Shown here piece after piece: positions 1 through 9,103 of a stretch of 64,000 nucleotides of DNA (the first letter of the stretch is position 1; each line of letters opens with the position of its first letter). A program made the position numbers and the translations under genes. The DNA is taken from NCBI GenBank assembly GCA_013289795.1, contig JABCZH010000001.1, positions 465,768 to 529,767 on the forward strand, written 5' to 3'. This DNA comes from Acidobacteriota bacterium (GTDB taxonomy: Bacteria > Acidobacteriota > Terriglobia > Terriglobales > Acidobacteriaceae). A model generated the notes under the pieces. It was not told the origin of the DNA, made no database searches, and saw only the letters and a program-made list of their open reading frames with translations.

Positions 1-2374
1 CGAACGCGAGCGCGGCTTCAGCCTGGACGCCCTGACTCGCCGGAGCAATCTTCAAAGCCGCCGCCGCTGACTTCCGAGCTTCTGCAGCGTGGCCGTAAGC
101 GGCTTCCCGCTGCCCAGCAATCGCCTGCCATATCGCTCCATTTTCCTTATTGTCCGCTTGTATCGCCGAGTTCACAGCCCGCTTGGTCAGTTCCCTCGCT
201 TTGGCCAGATGGCCAACATACGCCTCAGTGTCGGAGGCGAGCGTAGCTCCATAGTTCTCGAAGTCGGACTTATCCGCATACCACTGTTGCTGTTCCGCCA
301 TCGCCGCAGAGTCTGCCCTGAGGAAGGAGAGAGCGTAAAGAGCATTGTGGAGTATGTAATCATCTATCTTTCGTGCCTGCGCCTCGCGGATGATCTGCCG
401 TGCTTCGTCGAAGCGGTGCAAGGCGAGCGTGAGGTTGGCGAGAGTCTCGCTGACGCCTGATTGATCAGGTGCAAGCTGCATGCCACGCTTAGTGACCTCC
501 ACGGCTTTCTCATACTGCCCCTGTGCGGCGTACACTGTGCCCAAATTGACATAGGTAGCAGCTTCCCGCGGGTAGCTCTCGATTTCCTCCTGAAACGCAA
601 GGGCCGATTTATCCAACTCCCCGGTTACTGTCAAGTAGTAGTTGGCGGTGATTGCCAGCTTCTCCCGCTCGCTGGCGTGTTCTCGCAACTGGAATGCCTT
701 GGTGTAGTACTCGCTGGCCCGCCCTAGCTCACCCAGAATGTCGTAGTCGATGCCCACTGCCTCGTATCCCGAGGCAAAATTCGGATCAAGCTCGATGGCA
801 CGCTGATCGTGCGGAATGGCTGGCGCGAGTCCTTTTTCTTTTTCAGATTTTCTGCCCAGGCTATATTCCTTCAGAGCTTCGAGCGAGGACGTGGTGGCCT
901 GCACTAGCGGGACATCAAACCTCTGGACCGTAGCGAGCGATTCGCCCAGCTCGGTGCGCAACTTCGAAGCTGCCTCGCCCAGCGCGTCCAGCACCTTGTC
1001 CTTCGACGGCACCGTCACCTGCTCTTCTGCCAGCGTGTCTCCGCTTTGGCAATTCACCGCTTTCAAGCTCAGCACATATTCGCTGCCCAGGCTGCCAATC
1101 GCCCCGGCCAGGTACACCTTACTACCTGCTCGCTGGCAGAGCTCGCGCACCACCTCGGGCGTGAGTTTCGTGCTCGGTGGACGGGTCATCTGTTGCAAGG
1201 TTTTCGCGACGTCGCTGTCCGAGAGCACATTCAGGAAAGGCGATTGCCGTAGAGAGACGTTGAGCGCCGTCTTCAGCGTGTCGTCGAACACCACGTCGCC
1301 CGTGCTGTTTGCAAAATCGGCGAGCACGATGGTGTCTTTGTCGGTCAGCGGCTTGCTTCTATGCCAACGATAGTAAAGCCCCCCTGCGATGAGCAACACG
1401 ACGGTCAGAACCGAAACCTCAATCTTCCAATCCTTGCGAACCCGAGCCCCAGAAGCTTTTGGCACGGCCACCGTGCCCGAGCTTGCCGTCAAACTGTGTC
1501 CGCTCTCGGAGTCCCGCTTCAGCCGTTGCAAATCCGTTCGCATGTCGGCTGAGTGGTGATAACGCAGGTTGCGGTCCTTCTCCAAAGCCTTGTTGATAAT
1601 TTCTTCGAGCTTCGGCGGCACCTCAGGGTTGATTCGGACTGGCGGCACAGGCGGGCGTTCCAGAATTGCATTGAAAATGACTCCTGTGCTTTCTCCACGG
1701 AAAGGCAACGTCCCGGTCGCCATCTCGTACAGCACCGCGCCAAAAGAAAACAAATCGGTACGGGCATCCAGTTCCTTGGCGCGGACTTGTTCCGGCGACA
1801 TGTAGGCGATTGTCCCAACCGCAGCGCCGGGACTCGTCAGGTGCTCTTCCGAAGTGAGCGTCGATTGCTCTGCCCCTCCCCCTACTGCGGCGCCGCCGAA
1901 GACGGGTATGACCTTGGCTAAGCCGAAGTCGAGAATCTTGGCGTGACCGCGCTTGGTGACGAAAATGTTGGCGGGCTTGATGTCGCGATGGATGATTCCC
2001 TCAGCATGCGCGGCATCGAGGGCGTCGGCAATTTCGATGGCGAGCGAGAGAATCAATTCCGTGTCCAGCGGACGCCCGCCGATGCGGTGCTTCAACGTCA
2101 TGCCGTCGAGATACTCCATGACGATGAAGTGCCGACCCTCGCGCTCGTCAATCTCGAAGACCATGCAAATGTTGGGGTGATTCAGCGCAGACGCCGCTTG
2201 TGCTTCGCGGAGGAAGCGGGCAAGAGCTTGCGGGTCCTTGGCAACTTCATCGGGCAGGAATTTCAGGGCGACGAAGCGATGCAACTTCACGTCCTCGGCT
2301 TTGTAGACGACACCCATCCCGCCGCCGCCCAACTTCTCGACGATGCGGTAGTGCGAAATGGTTTGGCCGATCAT
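1..2374 (-). CDS. Ser/Thr protein kinase with TPR-like C-terminal tail (3' end outside window)
   Basis: Reading frame open from the ATG at 2374 to the window edge (about 791 codons). The N-terminal half is a Hanks-type kinase: glycine loop GGGGMG at residues 17-22, ATP-binding Lys38 in VALKFL, HRD at 129-131 with KPAN, DFG at 149-151 and a SPEQ activation segment. A single membrane helix follows a Ser/Thr-rich linker, after the segment DWKIEV. The extracytoplasmic part has helical repeats of TPR type (for example [20 protein letters not shown]). Family role: transmembrane sensor kinase phosphorylating Ser/Thr of cytoplasmic partners; the ligand is unknown. The stop codon is not in the window, so the gene is partial only because of the edge. 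Confidence 0.93.
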   Translation of the reverse strand, partial: MIGQTISHYRIVEKLGGGGMGVVYKAEDVKLHRFVALKFLPDEVAKDPQALARFLREAQAASALNHPNICMVFEIDEREGRHFIVMEYLDGMTLKHRIGGRPLDTELILSLAIEIADALDAAHAEGIIHRDIKPANIFVTKRGHAKILDFGLAKVIPVFGGAAVGGGAEQSTLTSEEHLTSPGAAVGTIAYMSPEQVRAKELDARTDLFSFGAVLYEMATGTLPFRGESTGVIFNAILERPPVPPVRINPEVPPKLEEIINKALEKDRNLRYHHSADMRTDLQRLKRDSESGHSLTASSGTVAVPKASGARVRKDWKIEVSVLTVVLLIAGGLYYRWHRSKPLTDKDTIVLADFANSTGDVVFDDTLKTALNVSLRQSPFLNVLSDSDVAKTLQQMTRPPSTKLTPEVVRELCQRAGSKVYLAGAIGSLGSEYVLSLKAVNCQSGDTLAEEQVTVPSKDKVLDALGEAASKLRTELGESLATVQRFDVPLVQATTSSLEALKEYSLGRKSEKEKGLAPAIPHDQRAIELDPNFASGYEAVGIDYDILGELGRASEYYTKAFQLREHASEREKLAITANYYLTVTGELDKSALAFQEEIESYPREAATYVNLGTVYAAQGQYEKAVEVTKRGMQLAPDQSGVSETLANLTLALHRFDEARQIIREAQARKIDDYILHNALYALSFLRADSAAMAEQQQWYADKSDFENYGATLASDTEAYVGHLAKARELTKRAVNSAIQADNKENGAIWQAIAGQREAAYGHAAEARKSAAAALKIAPASQGVQAEAALAF

Positions 2375-2815
2375 TGGGCTGAAATCTTAGGACTACGAGT
2401 GGGGCAAGTCAATGAAGGGCAGCGAATTGGCCCTGTCTCAGCACGGCAAGTCGGCCAATCACAACGCGACGGCGCAGTGGTCCACCACGTTCTACGGCAC
2501 AGAACACGGGAGTCTTGAGGATAGAGCGACCCGGCCCACTAACGCCCTTGTAACGCGGCTTGCGCGGCCTACATTTTTTCAAAACCGGATTCTAGAGCGG
2601 ATCAGTGTGAGCAAATCGGATACATGGAGCGAGCGTACGGAACGCAGTGCTTCGTGGGCCAGTGCCCACGCTAATGGAGGAAGTAGCGTCCATCCGGCCA
2701 GCATCGCTAACACACGCACCCAAAACATCGAGCACCTCCACGACCTTGCGCGCCCAAGAAAAACCACCAGCGGAGGGCCGGTGGTTGCACGGTAAGACGA
2801 ATAATGATGCCACCA
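2375..2815. other. Intergenic stretch without recognisable gene
   Basis: No frame here has a recognisable product; the short open frames look like chance. A 7-bp inverted repeat (AACCACC/GGTGGTT, 2762-2786, 11-nt loop) is the only structure I see. It lacks a T-run and is probably not a terminator. Confidence 0.5.
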
Positions 2816-2965
2816 TCATCGCCCGCGCAGAAAAAGTAGACGCTCCTCGTTGCACACTTTGCGGTACTGCGCTGCGAGTTCGTCTAGCAAGTCTCGCACG
2901 CGGCCCGCGTTATAGTCTGTCCTCGCTTGATCGAGCTTCTCATGCCAGGAGTTTAAATTGAACAT
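2816..2965 (-). CDS. Possible small protein, 49 aa
   Basis: ATG at 2965, stop at 2816-2818. The product is amphipathic and charged (starts MFNLNSWHEKLDQARTDYN, then a Leu/Asp-rich helix). I recognise no family. Two things make it more than a chance frame: a soluble-protein-like composition, and a perfect copy of the Crp-like palindrome 68 nt upstream of the start (3034-3049), a position seen before other genes here. No clear ribosome-binding site is visible. An upstream in-frame ATG at 3040 would run through the palindrome and is less likely. Confidence 0.3.
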   Translation of the reverse strand: MFNLNSWHEKLDQARTDYNAGRVRDLLDELAAQYRKVCNEERLLFLRGR

Positions 2966-3033
2966 TTTGGCTCGCCCGAGTGCACAGACTTTCCTATCGT
3001 CCGAAAAGCGTACATGCGCCGCGCCAGGCAAGC

Positions 3034-3049
3034 TGTGCAATATTGCTCA
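3034..3049. promoter_or_regulatory. Crp-like palindrome, copy 1
   Basis: TGTGCAATATTGCTCA, a full match to the recurring consensus TGNNCAA-N2-TTGNNCA. It lies between the small ORF ending its 5' side at 2965 and the Sel1-repeat gene at 3464. Function as a regulator-binding site is inferred from recurrence and position. Confidence 0.6.
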
Positions 3050-3217
3050 CAAAAGTGTGGAGCCGCTATTGATCCTGTGAGGCACGCTCGGTCCTGCGCG
3101 GCGGCCCTCGCGCCATCTTTCCCAAGCCTGTTTTACGGACGCGACGATCTTATCCTGGCAGGTTTTCATCAACGGAGCTGGTGCCTCAATCGGACCGAGG
3201 CAGCCATGACCCAAAAC

Positions 3218-3233
3218 TGTCCACTTTTGAACA
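3218..3233. promoter_or_regulatory. Crp-like palindrome, copy 2
   Basis: TGTCCACTTTTGAACA, one mismatch to the consensus. It lies 230 nt upstream of the Sel1-repeat gene. Between the site and that gene I see no recognisable coding sequence. Confidence 0.5.
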
Positions 3234-3463
3234 GTATTCCGCCTTGATTTCCCTATAGTGTGATCCTTTCGCGAATCGCGTTAGGATCAGCGATTCAGGG
3301 ACGGTTTGCAGAAGAGTGATCCGGCGGGGAAAGCCTCAACAACAGAGCCCAGACAAGATCGCTTGTCGCGGGTATGAGTTTTTAGCTTGTTCTTTGTCCA
3401 CCACTCTTGTCGTCAAGGCGGTTTTGCAAGAGAGACCGATTCGCCAGTTGACACGAATTCCGC

Positions 3464-4708
3464 ATGAGCCGGGGACCCATCATCGATCCTTCATCGTTCG
3501 AGGGACTATTGGCCGCAGCTTTGGTTCTCCAGCGCTGGCGCGAACAGGAAGCACGCCACCACCGACCTGCCTCTGATGAAACGCGGGCCTGTCCACCCGC
3601 GATTGACGGAGAACCCCACTGCGCCGAGCACGATGAGATCAATGCGCGCCCCGCGGCCGCTTTGTGTGAATTGAGCGAAGCATCCGGGACGAGAGCCGAC
3701 CGAGATATGGCTCTGGAACGTGCAGCTGCGCTCGACCGCGCTGAACGGCTGAATTCCCCTCTGGAGAAGCATGGAGACCAGAAGCGATCTCCACGCGCGT
3801 CATCATTCACATTCCCGAAGACGGAGAAGGTTCTTGGTTGGAGACATGCGCGACTGTCGAGACGAATCGCTTCTGGGTTCCGGTCGGCGCAATCGCACAA
3901 ACTCGCCCTTCCTGGCGAGTACTTGCGTCAGGCGCAATCTACCTGGTTGAGTGCTTTTAGGAGTGCTAGACAAGAACTTCGTGGCGGTACCGATGCGATC
4001 CTCTCTGGACTTCCGAAACGAGCCTTGGGTCGAAGATTGCGACACACACCGCTATCGTTGTTGAAGGTCGCCGATGGCGCCAAGAACATGGCATCTTTCG
4101 TCAGATATGGAGTCAAGGCCTGGGTCACCTACGATTTCAAGTTCACACTAAGATTGCGTCGAGCGGTGACGAAAGCTGCGACGCCGCTCTTGGTGTTGCT
4201 AATCATAGTTGCATTCACGCTTACGCGAGTGTGGCCCCGCGGGCATCTTCTTACCGTGGCTGCAGTATCGAGAATGAACCATCCGTCGGGGAAGGACACA
4301 GTCAGGAAAGCGGTGGAACTCAGGCCGACCCCGCTGGACCAAGTCAGCCATATGCAGGTAACTGACCGGGTGGTTTTATCTGTCGTGGAGTCGTTGAGCC
4401 GATATGAAATCCCTGGGTTGCGCCGCCAGGCCGCCTACGGAGATGAGTCCGCGGCCTTCATTATGGGAATGCTCTATGAAACCGGACACCTTGTTCCTCA
4501 AAGTTGTACAAAAGCGGCCGCGTGGGTTACGGCGTCGGCAAGTGCGGGCAGCGCTGCCGCTCAGTACAACCTCGGACTGCGCTACCGGGACGGAGATGGA
4601 TTGCCTGCCGATGAGGATGAGGCAGAGAAGTGGTTGCGAAAAGCCGCTCACCGGCAGTATTCGAAGGCCACGTCGGCGCTGCAGCGACCACCGGCTATGT
4701 CACCGTGA
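3464..4708 (+). CDS. Membrane-anchored Sel1-like repeat protein
   Basis: 414 aa. Residues about 1-235 are Arg-rich and without recognisable domain. One membrane helix (TPLLVLLIIVAFTLTRVW) sits near residue 245. The C-terminal 100 residues carry Sel1-like repeats, with the typical pattern AAxGDxxAxFxMGxLYExG and AQYNLGLRYRDGDGLPxDxxEAExWLRKAA. Sel1 repeats are protein-interaction solenoids, often in signalling or envelope proteins. The repeats would lie on the side of the membrane after the helix. Start chosen as the first ATG; the Arg-rich N-terminus makes a later start possible. Upstream gap holds two copies of the palindrome. Confidence 0.65.
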   Translation: MSRGPIIDPSSFEGLLAAALVLQRWREQEARHHRPASDETRACPPAIDGEPHCAEHDEINARPAAALCELSEASGTRADRDMALERAAALDRAERLNSPLEKHGDQKRSPRASSFTFPKTEKVLGWRHARLSRRIASGFRSAQSHKLALPGEYLRQAQSTWLSAFRSARQELRGGTDAILSGLPKRALGRRLRHTPLSLLKVADGAKNMASFVRYGVKAWVTYDFKFTLRLRRAVTKAATPLLVLLIIVAFTLTRVWPRGHLLTVAAVSRMNHPSGKDTVRKAVELRPTPLDQVSHMQVTDRVVLSVVESLSRYEIPGLRRQAAYGDESAAFIMGMLYETGHLVPQSCTKAAAWVTASASAGSAAAQYNLGLRYRDGDGLPADEDEAEKWLRKAAHRQYSKATSALQRPPAMSP

Positions 4709-4914
4709 CACAGACCAGTTGCTGATGTTCCAGGGTTCGTTGCAAACTTCGATGACGTGCCCGTCGCTGCGCGAATTGGAAGAACTGCATATCGCCACCG
4801 TCTTGGACCGTTTGCCGTGGGCGTTTGACCTGTACTCCATTGCTCCGTCGAGCACGCGGAACGGGACATTGCTGGTCAGCGTCCCTCTGGGCGTAGTGCG
4901 TCCGAAAGTTGCAG

Positions 4915-5742
4915 CTAGGGAACTACAGCTTGCACCTGATTCGAGTAGGCGCTTTCAGCAAGGTCGGAATTCACCGCCGTGGAAACGTAATAGTAGGTAG
5001 TGCTGCTCAAGACGGTAGCATCGGTGTAGCTCGTGCCCGTCTGCGGAAACGAGGTGAGCCGCTGGTAAGGGCCGCCGGACCGAGTTCCACGATAGATGTT
5101 GTACCCGATCACTGAAGTCGTACTGGCATCCCAGGAAAGCCCAACTGTGTGCGCGCCTGTGTGGCCACCGCTACCGTCAAGAGTCTGAGCTACTGGAGAG
5201 GAGGATCCGTCATTGACGAATGAAACGCTGCCGGGACTGTCGCCCGCGACCTGTGGCGTGAACGTAACCATGTAGGTCACACTCTTTCCTGCCGCCACCA
5301 TAACCGGAAACGTGATTCCGCTGATGTTATAGCCCTGCCCACTCCAGGCTGCTGACGTGACATTGATATCAGAACTGCCGGCGGTCAGCGTGCCAGTCAG
5401 ATTGGCGCTGCCGCCCAAGGCCACAGCCCCAAAGTTCATGGTGCTCGGATCAACTGACAGCTGGCCGACCCTGGGCGACGGGTCCGGATTCTTCGGGTTC
5501 GGATTAGAGTCCGACGACACACCTGCGCATCCCGTCATCGCTATGCAGACGAGAACTGTGAGCAGACCGCACAAACTTCGGGACAGTCCAGACTCTGGGA
5601 ATCCATATCCTCCATCCCGGAAGGTCTGACATTTTAATCCGGGTTGATGGTGAACGTTTCCAGCGGGCCACGAACGGCGATGGCGAACTGAGATCCGAAA
5701 CAACGTGAACCTCTCTGGGTGACTGTGAGTGGGCGCCATCAT
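4915..5742 (-). CDS. Putative secreted lipoprotein with anchor-D-like Ig and fibronectin type III domains
   Basis: The mature part begins after a lipobox-like LVCIAMTGCAG, followed by an Asn/Pro-rich linker. Next comes an immunoglobulin-like domain of the choice-of-anchor-D (ASPM/Hydin-like) type with the hallmark VDPSTMNFGAVALGGS and a VTFTPQVAGDSPG strand, then a fibronectin III domain (VGLSWDASTTSVIGYNIYRG, ending YSNQVQAVVP). Such proteins are common surface proteins of Acidobacteriota. The start is uncertain: ATGs at 5742/5739 or 5799 give a long leader before the signal peptide, and a non-ATG start closer to the signal is possible. The 5799 start would overlap the GIY-YIG remnant. Confidence 0.65.
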   Translation of the reverse strand: MMAPTHSHPERFTLFRISVRHRRSWPAGNVHHQPGLKCQTFRDGGYGFPESGLSRSLCGLLTVLVCIAMTGCAGVSSDSNPNPKNPDPSPRVGQLSVDPSTMNFGAVALGGSANLTGTLTAGSSDINVTSAAWSGQGYNISGITFPVMVAAGKSVTYMVTFTPQVAGDSPGSVSFVNDGSSSPVAQTLDGSGGHTGAHTVGLSWDASTTSVIGYNIYRGTRSGGPYQRLTSFPQTGTSYTDATVLSSTTYYYVSTAVNSDLAESAYSNQVQAVVP

Positions 5743-5758
5743 AAACCTGTTTCCCGAA

Positions 5759-6401
5759 TCACTCAACGAGAATTCTCGGTTGTTTTTTATTTTGGGCACG
5801 TTTCATGAATTTGAGACCGGCTTCGAGAGCCTCAGATATGCAATCCGACATTCCGCGCAAGTAGTTGATTCTGTATACTCCAAATCGGTGAGCTGCAAGG
5901 AAATTGCAAGTAAGCGGCGACCCGAAGGTACGTTCTAACCTTCTTGCGCAATCCGCCCACATTGACTTGGTGGAGCTCACAATGGCGGACCAGGGGCAAC
6001 CCCAAAGTCTTCCAGTACTAAAGTTTTCGCGCTCGTGTGCGATTTTTCTTGGCAGAGTTATGGGCGTTCTCCGGCGCCAAAATAACCGTGGAGTCGCCGC
6101 CCAAATGAACGACGATCGCCCTACGTAGAGCATATTGGCGTCCTTATCGAATATTGTGTAGATACCGACGCGCGTCGAGTTGGGAGGCTCCGCCGGCCAG
6201 CAAATGGTGGACGTTGGCTGCTCCGGAGAATTCGACAGAATATAGACCTTTGGAGATTCGAGCATCAAAAACCACCTCCTCAAGCCACGAAGCGATACGG
6301 AGCTCGAACTCATCAGATGCCGCCCGGGAAGTTGGGTACCGATTGTTGGTACCGGGCGTCGGAAGGTTCGGCGAAACACTGATCTCGTCTGGCTTCCCCA
6401 T
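5759..6401 (-). pseudogene. GIY-YIG nuclease-domain protein, frameshifted remnant
   Basis: Three frames must be joined to read one protein. From ATG 6401 (MGKPDEIS) a plausible frame runs to FELRIASWLEEVVFDARISKG. The next frame gives the GIY-YIG core VGIYTIFDKDANMLYVGRSS, here with YVG in the YIG position. A third frame then gives the expected FGRRLHGYFGAGERP and stops at 6058-6060. A frame continues to 5759 with weaker family resemblance. GIY-YIG domains cut DNA; this copy could not make a whole domain without two frameshifts. It is either decayed or sequencing errors occurred. The palindrome at 6484-6500 lies 82 nt upstream of the ATG. Confidence 0.6.
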
Positions 6402-6483
6402 GGCACCAAGTCTAGGCCGGGGGTCGATCAACGCTGACCACCTTGTGCTGAGAATCTAACAGTACAACCATTGTCACGAAAAG

Positions 6484-6500
6484 TGTGCAACTTTTGACCA
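6484..6500. promoter_or_regulatory. Crp-like palindrome, copy 3 (one base longer)
   Basis: TGTGCAACTTTTGACCA: both half-sites fit (TGTGCAA and TTGACCA) but the spacer is 3 instead of 2 nt, which may weaken dimer binding. It is located upstream of the GIY-YIG remnant, consistent with decay of a once regulated gene. Confidence 0.45.
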
Positions 6501-6773
6501 GCCTTGGCGAAAAGTTCGGTGGGACACTTTCTCCGGTCCGGTTTGAGGGCAAGGATCGCAGAATTGCGGCGTTTTCCAGCGATTTTCAGAGGAATGCGAC
6601 CTGGTTTCTCGGCAACCCAGACTGAATGGCGGAGCGAGATGAATTCGAACTCTCAATACAGCTTCTCGTTGTGCCTAAAAGAGCCCGTGCGTCAGCAAGA
6701 TGCGGGGATCTCATATCAGAAGCAGCCGCGTCGGAGAAACGTGCTGGGGCTGGTTTCCAGCTGCCCGCAAGTC

Positions 6774-6789
6774 TGCTCAAAATTGCTCA
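6774..6789. promoter_or_regulatory. Crp-like palindrome, copy 4
   Basis: TGCTCAAAATTGCTCA, full match to the consensus. It lies just downstream of the response regulator gene stop (6846) on the minus strand, so it may serve an unrecognised transcript or the decayed gene beyond. Confidence 0.55.
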
Positions 6790-6845
6790 CACCCGGGATC
6801 GGCACGCGGAGCAGCTTAGGGCGGCGGTCGGCCCCGGCATATTTC

Positions 6846-7253
6846 TCAGGCGCTGAGTCTGGCTCTTTCGGCAACTTTGGCGAGAACGTCATCGCAGATT
6901 CGGGTGAGCACGGGCACCAAAAGGCTGGGTGTTTCGTGCTTGGGAACGAAGGCATCGACGACATCCAACACGTGACTTGGTATCTCCTCGTCACTGGAGA
7001 CCATGACAATCGGCGTATTTGGCTTAAGGCGCTTTATTTCCAACGCAACTTCATGTCCGTTGAGCTCGGGCATATGGTAGTCGACGATCACGGCGGCAAC
7101 TCCGCGGTCTGCGGCAATCTGTAATCCTTGCCGGGCGGAGGAGGCAGTGAGCACGGCGTATCCGCGTTTTTCGAGCAATGCTTTTTGGTACTCCAGCACG
7201 CCGTCGTTATCGTCGATGCAAAGGATGGTCTTGGGTGTTGGGGGATTGGACAT
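6846..7253 (-). CDS. Single-domain response regulator (CheY-like)
   Basis: 135 aa, only a receiver domain. Acidic pocket ILCIDDNDG (residues 10-18), phospho-acceptor Asp58 in VIVDYHMPELNG, conserved Ser86/87 in MVSSDEE and Lys105 in FVPKHE. No output domain, so it probably acts by protein-protein contact or in a phosphorelay after phosphorylation by an unlinked kinase. It resembles the regulator at 11969-12376 in length, the shared DY-MPE-NG block and C-terminal layout, so the two look paralogous. A full palindrome copy lies 49 nt upstream of the ATG, matching the spacing at the paralog. Confidence 0.9.
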   Translation of the reverse strand: MSNPPTPKTILCIDDNDGVLEYQKALLEKRGYAVLTASSARQGLQIAADRGVAAVIVDYHMPELNGHEVALEIKRLKPNTPIVMVSSDEEIPSHVLDVVDAFVPKHETPSLLVPVLTRICDDVLAKVAERARLSA

Positions 7254-7302
7254 AACACATTACCTCTCTCACGAGATCATCGCCTATGTGCCCGATAGAG
7301 TC

Positions 7303-7318
7303 TGGTCAAAGTTGCACA
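7303..7318. promoter_or_regulatory. Crp-like palindrome, copy 5, before response regulator
   Basis: TGGTCAAAGTTGCACA, full consensus match, 49 nt upstream of the response regulator ATG at 7253. The sortase operon ends at 7361, so the site lies between that 3' end and the regulator start. Confidence 0.65.
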
Positions 7319-7360
7319 CTTCGCAACCCTGATGCTGGTGCAGATGCGGGATCTAGCTGC

Positions 7361-8002
7361 TCAGTTCTGGTGCGCACGCACCACGAACCGCCGGGGAGCC
7401 GGACCCACCAAATAAAATGGGTAACAGGTTACCAGCGTCAGTGCGGATTCGTTGGAGGGCGCCAAAACGCTGAGATCATCGGGGTCGACGATCTTGACCC
7501 AATCCACTTCATAGCGAAGCAGCGTGGTTGCAGTCTGAAGTTCGATTTCGTCCAAGGGGCGGATATCTTTTAAGTCGCGGAAGAAGGTATCGCGGTGGCC
7601 GGCGATGGCACTGTTGCCGGCTTCGCCGGGAAGTGGAGTGCCTTCGATGTGTCCGGCGCCGAGCCGCAGGGTTCGGGAGCTTGTGCCTTGCAGGATTGCA
7701 ACCGTCAAGCCCAAGCGCGGGATGTCCATGAGGCCGAGGACGTCGCCTTTCTTGACCACTGGCTTAGCTTCCGGCAAACACTCGCCGGTTGCACAAGCCG
7801 CAGGCAGCGGGGCGCTCGCGGTTGCCTTGTGCTGTTGGATCTGGGTCTGGAGCGACTGTTCCGCCGACGCCTGGTAGAGTCTGGCTTCGAGCAGCGTGCA
7901 GCCGACGTAAGCGAGCGCGAGGATGCCAATAATGAACAGCAGGCGTCGACTCCAACGAACGAAGCCGTGGGTACGCGCGGGGAGAATCAGCTTGAGCCTC
8001 AT
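7361..8002 (-). CDS. Class D-type sortase
   Basis: 213 aa. N-terminal membrane anchor at about residues 19-38, then a stalk and the sortase beta-barrel. The catalytic triad is present: His136 in AIAGHRDTFF, Cys193 in LVTCYPF and Arg204/205 in APRRFVV. Sortases cleave a sorting motif such as LPXTG/LPXTA on exported proteins and join it to an acceptor. The start ATG overlaps the stop of the VWA gene by 4 nt (7999-8002), so the two are translationally coupled. A candidate substrate with LPKTA is encoded in the same operon. The acceptor in a diderm cell is not evident. Confidence 0.88.
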   Translation of the reverse strand: MRLKLILPARTHGFVRWSRRLLFIIGILALAYVGCTLLEARLYQASAEQSLQTQIQQHKATASAPLPAACATGECLPEAKPVVKKGDVLGLMDIPRLGLTVAILQGTSSRTLRLGAGHIEGTPLPGEAGNSAIAGHRDTFFRDLKDIRPLDEIELQTATTLLRYEVDWVKIVDPDDLSVLAPSNESALTLVTCYPFYLVGPAPRRFVVRAHQN

Positions 8003-8991
8003 GGCCGATTCGCCTTGGCCGCGGGGGATGGAGATGCGGTAGGTGCGTAGTAACCGGTTCGGGTGCGAACCGACAAACGTCCGCGGCCTTGTCCGCTTGC
8101 CTTGACTTGTATGGCGCGATAAGTGCCGTCACGCTTTCGGTTGATGGGAATATACGCCAGGGTGTACTGATTGCGAATATCGTGTGCGATGCGTTCGCAG
8201 ACGGGAGCAAGATCTTTCAACGATTCCGGCAGGAAGGTTTCGCCGCCGGTGTCTTTCGCAAGCTGCTTGAGCACATGCGGATTGCGGTCTTCGTCTTGCT
8301 CGTCAAAAATGCCGATGGTGTAGATGATTGCGTCCGACTGGCGGGCCATGGCCATGATCTGTGGCAGCGTGTGTTTGCTGGTGTTGTCTCCCCCGTCGCT
8401 GATGACGATCAGGACTTTCTTGTCGCGATTGCCTCTCTTCAAATGCTCGAGCGCGGCGGCCACGGCATCGTAGAGTGCGGTCTGGCCATCGGCATTGGTT
8501 CTGGACAATGCAACCTCCAACTGCGCCACCTGGTCGGTGAACGGAATTGTGCCGGGAAGGCCAAACGAAACCCTTTCGTTGAAGTTGACCACGAACATCT
8601 GGTCCTGCGGGTTGCTGGAGCGGGCAAAGGCCAAAGCAGCGGCAATTACGTCGTGACGCTTCGGCCTCATACTTCCGCTGTTGTCGATGACCAGGCCGAC
8701 AGTGACCGGGATGTCGGCATGGCTGAAATGTTTGATGGGCTGAAGCATGCCGTCTTCATAGATCTGAAAGTCATCCTTTTCCAGCCCGGAGACCAGCGCA
8801 CCTTTGTGATCGAGGGCGGTTGCTTGCAGGACCACCATGTCTACATTTACGCCGATGGTGTAGTCGGCCGGTGAGGGATTTTGTGCCACGGAGGACTGGG
8901 CAAGGATCGGTAAAGCGAGGAATGGGAGTGCAAGCAGACATGGGAGCGCGGCTGCGAAAGTCTGCTGGTTTCGGAGCTTGTTCATTTCCAT
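7999..8991 (-). CDS. Secreted VWFA-related domain protein
   Basis: 330 aa from the ATG at 8991, which has GGGAG just upstream; an alternative ATG at 9084 would precede the signal peptide by an odd Arg-rich leader. Signal peptide (PCLLALPFLALPILAQ), an N-terminal beta segment (VNVDMVVLQATALDHKG, DFQIYEDG) and a von Willebrand A domain with MIDAS motif DNSGSM and conserved ISDGGDN. This layout matches the acidobacterial VWFA-related family. VWA domains bind metal and partner proteins outside the cytoplasm. Middle gene of the substrate-VWA-sortase operon; it has no obvious sorting tail itself. Confidence 0.88.
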   Translation of the reverse strand: MEMNKLRNQQTFAAALPCLLALPFLALPILAQSSVAQNPSPADYTIGVNVDMVVLQATALDHKGALVSGLEKDDFQIYEDGMLQPIKHFSHADIPVTVGLVIDNSGSMRPKRHDVIAAALAFARSSNPQDQMFVVNFNERVSFGLPGTIPFTDQVAQLEVALSRTNADGQTALYDAVAAALEHLKRGNRDKKVLIVISDGGDNTSKHTLPQIMAMARQSDAIIYTIGIFDEQDEDRNPHVLKQLAKDTGGETFLPESLKDLAPVCERIAHDIRNQYTLAYIPINRKRDGTYRAIQVKASGQGRGRLSVRTRTGYYAPTASPSPAAKANRP

Positions 8992-9103
8992 TGGCTCCCA
9001 CGGCCTGTGCCCTGAGCTTCGCACGCGGTTTCGCTCTGGGCCTGGTGAACGGAGGCGGCACCTGAGTACCACCTCCGTCGCCATGCGTTACCCGATCAAC
9101 TTA

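Larger units (their letters stand above)
6402..6845. other. Intergenic region with two palindrome copies
   Basis: I see no supportable gene. The stretch lies between the decayed GIY-YIG gene and the 3' end of the response regulator gene. It holds palindrome copies at 6484-6500 and 6774-6789. Short open frames on both strands lack family resemblance. Confidence 0.5.
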
